A stretch of DNA of 29,574 nucleotides, from assembly GCA_036939355.1 (NCBI GenBank), contig JALLAP010000015.1, positions 1 to 29,574 on the forward strand. Direction: 5' to 3'. The translations under genes and the position numbers were made by a program. Positions 27,556 to 29,574 of this stretch are shown here, one piece after another (position 1 is the stretch's first letter; each line of letters begins with the position of its first letter). The DNA is from Thalassiosira profunda (lineage: Eukaryota > Bacillariophyta > Thalassiosirophyceae > Thalassiosirales > Thalassiosiraceae). The notes beneath the pieces are model-generated. The model worked only from the letters and a program-made list of their open reading frames with translations, did no database searches and had not been told where the DNA came from.

Positions 27556-29067
27556 TCAAAGCGCCACAGTCTCCGGATGCGCGAGGAGCAAGCGCCATAC
27601 CGCATCCACGTACTCAATGCTGCTCCGATCGACGCGATCGGACTCCCACAGCAAATGGATGGGAAGCTTGCCGTCGCTATCTGGCTCTGACACTGACGGA
27701 GCGCCTTTCTCCAGGAGGCAATTAACTGCGCCAAGTTTCCCTCCACGGCACGCGTAGTGAAGAGTGGACTTACTCTGGAAATTGAGTGCGTGCAAATGGT
27801 TGTTTGGAAGCCCGAGCAGGTGCCGCACAACCTCTGCTGTGCTGTATTCGCAGGCAATGTGCAACGGAAATGCTGATTGGCGGTCAGATGCTTGCAATGC
27901 GTCGCGATTCCCCGCGATCAGCAGTTTGATGGCTCCCAAAGAAGCGTTGTTTCGTAGAGCGTGGTGGAGCGGCAGCCAGCCGTTACCATCCGGTGTAGTC
28001 ATCGCTCTTCTATCCTCCGCCTGGCGGGCGTAGTCGAGCTGCGCTTCCAAGAAGTCAGCAATTTCGTCATTTCCTTGGCCTCTTGCAATATCAAGTGGTG
28101 TTCTCCCTTCTCCGTCTTGGATAGTAATGGCCTCCGGGTATGCATCGAAGAGAAGGCGCACGGAATCGCGAGCGAACTCCTCGTAATATTCATCGTCCTC
28201 GATTTTACACGCGTAATGCAAGGGCAATGACTGGCCGTTGCCCCTCTTTGACGCACAATCAGGGTCCTTCGCCAGCAGATACCTGATGATTTCGGTTTTG
28301 TGATAGTGCTCGTCGGCTTTGTCTCGTCCTTCGGAGTATGCCGCGCAGTGGATCGGAAGGTCGCCATCTCCGTCCGTCGCATCAATGCTCTCAGGATGAA
28401 GCTGAATCAGACACTCCACGGTCTCAACATTGATCCCAATGCACGCGAGATGGATGGGCAAGTATCCGTCTCCATCCTGAACCCTCAGCGATTCTGGGTG
28501 GGCATCGATGAGCCTCTCGCAGAATGGGAAGGATTTCCCTGTATAACTAGCCTCATGAATCGGTAGGTTCCCATCTGTGCCGTCCACTAGCGTTGCTGAA
28601 AGAGGCGCTGCAGAGAGAAGCAGGTTCAGGATGGCTAATGCAGTTGATGCATCGTATTCCTCGAAAACGTCGTTGCGGCAAAGAGCGTGCAGAGGAAGCC
28701 TCCCCATTTTGTTTCGATGGTGGACTGACTCCGGCCAGCTAGAAAGAAGCACCTGGACTACCCTCAGATCCATTGTCTCGTTTCCACAAGCCCAATGAAG
28801 GGGCGAGCAGCCGTCGCTATCAGTCGAACGAGCCGCATCTGGGAATGCACCCAGAAGGCACTCGACGATCTCCAACGAAACTCTCCTGTTTCCGCATGCC
28901 CGGTGGAAGAAGCTCAAGCCTCGCACGGCATCGGGCGGGATGCCCGCAGTTCTGTCTTGCAACCCTTCCAGCGAAAGCTCAAAGCGACAACTGCAGTGAC
29001 ATTTCAATTTCTCCACGCGGCGTGCGATGTCCGACTGCTCGCCGCTCTCCACCCCTCGCCCGTTCAT
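27556..29067 (-). CDS. Ankyrin-repeat protein H
   Basis: 503 residues from MNGRGVESGEQSDIARRV at 29067. The module is LSLEGLQDRTAGIPPDAV. About 11 repeats follow, with small insertions that account for the extra length (DKADEHYHKTEIIRYLL and KIEDDEYYEEFARDSVRL, compared with HKADIIRYLL and NCLDSVRLL in relatives). Other repeats are SPLHWACGNETMDLRV, RLPLHALCRNDVFEEYD, YLPIHLACIGINVETVE and DLPIHCAAYSEGRDK. The family segment GRTPLDIARGQGNDEIADFL and the C-terminal block WLPLHHALRNNASLG, AFPLHIACEYSTAEVVR, STLHYACRGGKLG and KLPIHLLWESDRVDRSS are present; it ends LLLAHPETVAL. It shares upstream and 3' elements with genes B and C. It is the positional counterpart of gene B, which lacks about five repeats. 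Confidence 0.9.
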   Translation of the reverse strand: MNGRGVESGEQSDIARRVEKLKCHCSCRFELSLEGLQDRTAGIPPDAVRGLSFFHRACGNRRVSLEIVECLLGAFPDAARSTDSDGCSPLHWACGNETMDLRVVQVLLSSWPESVHHRNKMGRLPLHALCRNDVFEEYDASTALAILNLLLSAAPLSATLVDGTDGNLPIHEASYTGKSFPFCERLIDAHPESLRVQDGDGYLPIHLACIGINVETVECLIQLHPESIDATDGDGDLPIHCAAYSEGRDKADEHYHKTEIIRYLLAKDPDCASKRGNGQSLPLHYACKIEDDEYYEEFARDSVRLLFDAYPEAITIQDGEGRTPLDIARGQGNDEIADFLEAQLDYARQAEDRRAMTTPDGNGWLPLHHALRNNASLGAIKLLIAGNRDALQASDRQSAFPLHIACEYSTAEVVRHLLGLPNNHLHALNFQSKSTLHYACRGGKLGAVNCLLEKGAPSVSEPDSDGKLPIHLLWESDRVDRSSIEYVDAVWRLLLAHPETVAL

Positions 29068-29574
29068 CTTGGCCGACAGAATTGAAATCGGCGGCGCCGG
29101 CGATGATGCTCACGAGATATGTTCGCGCAAGCTTGGTGTCGCGGTAGGCAAGCCGTATAATGTTGTGACCACTGCGCCGCTCGGTGGCCCAGGCCCGGCG
29201 AGGTAGGGTCGACGGCGCGCAACGATCCGCTCCCGCATGATCACCTTTTCGGGCAGCAATGGGCCTAAACCCAAGAGTATCGAGAGTTGAGTATCGAGAG
29301 TTGATGCCACATGCAAACGCTTTAACTGCGGACCCATTGCAAATCAATGACGCCACCCAACCGCGCCGCCGCCTCGGTACTCGGTACACGCCCCATTGCC
29401 GCCGCGGTTGAGGTTGGTGCTCATCTCAAGTCAAGAGTGGCGAAAAAAGCAACACGCGTCTGTTAGGCCCAAACCGCGGACGAATGGTCCATTCCGCGGA
29501 ATGGGTGCCGGTCGGACACCCAAACCGCGGAATGGAGTGATTCCGTGGTTTGGACGTCCAAACCGCGGAAAATG
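29068..29574. promoter_or_regulatory. Upstream region of ankyrin H and window end
   Basis: 507 bp. Shared block GACGGCGCGCAACG...CTCCCGCATGATCA at 29211-29243 and 16-mer AAAAGCAACACGCGTC at 29445-29460. GAGTATCGAGAGTTGA is repeated in tandem at about 29274-29303 and occurs once upstream of gene B. The last 107 bases are the repeat listed next. Confidence 0.5.
29468..29574. repeat. CCAAACCGCGGA repeat with inverted copies, running off the window
   Basis: Direct units CCAAACCGCGGA occur at 29469-29480, 29520-29531 and 29558-29569. A perfect 16-base palindrome, CCATTCCGCGGAATGG, lies at 29489-29504. Arms CCAAACCGCGGAAT (29520-29533) and ATTCCGTGGTTTGG (29540-29553) pair with one mismatch around a 6-base loop. 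The array continues past the end. Confidence 0.8.

Larger units (their letters stand above)
18781..29460. repeat. Segmental duplication, copy 2
   Basis: Repeats the gene order of 1069-8957, longer mainly because of the extra ankyrin gene F and insertions at about 20215-20330 and 22590-22835. Left edge is at the n; right edge is judged by the shared 16-mer at 29445-29460. Confidence 0.85.

Noticed and set aside
29468..29574. CRISPR-like direct repeats
   Set aside because: Units are short, irregularly spaced and mixed with inverted copies, in a eukaryotic context.

Overview
The window looks like nuclear DNA from a diatom or close relative with a complex red plastid. Genes have short GT-AG introns or none. 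A truncated fucoxanthin/chlorophyll a/c-type light-harvesting (LHC) C-terminus is present. A YqgE/AlgH (UPF0301) protein starts with a signal peptide followed by an Ala-Phe-Gly-Pro junction, as plastid presequences do in these algae. The ankyrin proteins resemble the expanded diatom families. A Thalassiosira-like centric diatom would fit, but that is an inference from style. No RNA gene, CRISPR array or transposase gene was found.

Layout: a segmental duplication dominates. Copy 1 (about 1069-8957) holds, in order: the 5' part of a Cys-rich secreted-protein gene (minus; whole gene 288-1144), a two-exon 2-oxoglutarate/Fe(II) dioxygenase (plus, 1576-2513), a double-domain UPF0301 gene (minus, 2551-4773), ankyrin gene A (minus, frameshifted, 4968-6391), a relic of a coiled-coil/Cys-rich gene (plus, 6949-7359) and ankyrin gene B (minus, 7585-8601). 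Copy 2 (about 18781-29460) repeats the order: truncated signal-peptide exon, dioxygenase (19265-20199), UPF0301 gene with an in-frame TAG (20342-22570), an extra ankyrin gene F (23036-24487), ankyrin gene G (24874-26316), coiled-coil relic (26940-27431) and ankyrin gene H (27556-29067).

Between the copies lie a glycine-rich putative membrane protein (plus, 9202-10359), ankyrin C (minus, 10580-12031), an intact coiled-coil/transmembrane/Cys-rich gene (plus, 12686-14452), ankyrin D (minus, 14661-16232), ankyrin E (plus, two frameshifts, 16689-18153) and the LHC fragment (minus, 18612-18785). The fragment ends at a single undetermined base (18786), exactly where copy 2 begins.

The eight ankyrin genes form one local family: a conserved N-terminal module of about 45 residues, 6-12 ankyrin repeats and a conserved C-terminal block. 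Six are open and two are broken, which is a birth-and-death pattern. Several minus-strand ankyrin genes sit head-to-head with a plus-strand gene, three times with the coiled-coil/Cys family (one intact, two relics). Upstream and downstream sequence blocks are shared among ankyrin genes, so they may be co-regulated. No enzymatic pathway links the genes. The strongest stories are the duplication, the ankyrin family and its shared cis-elements, and the repeat at the right edge of the window.
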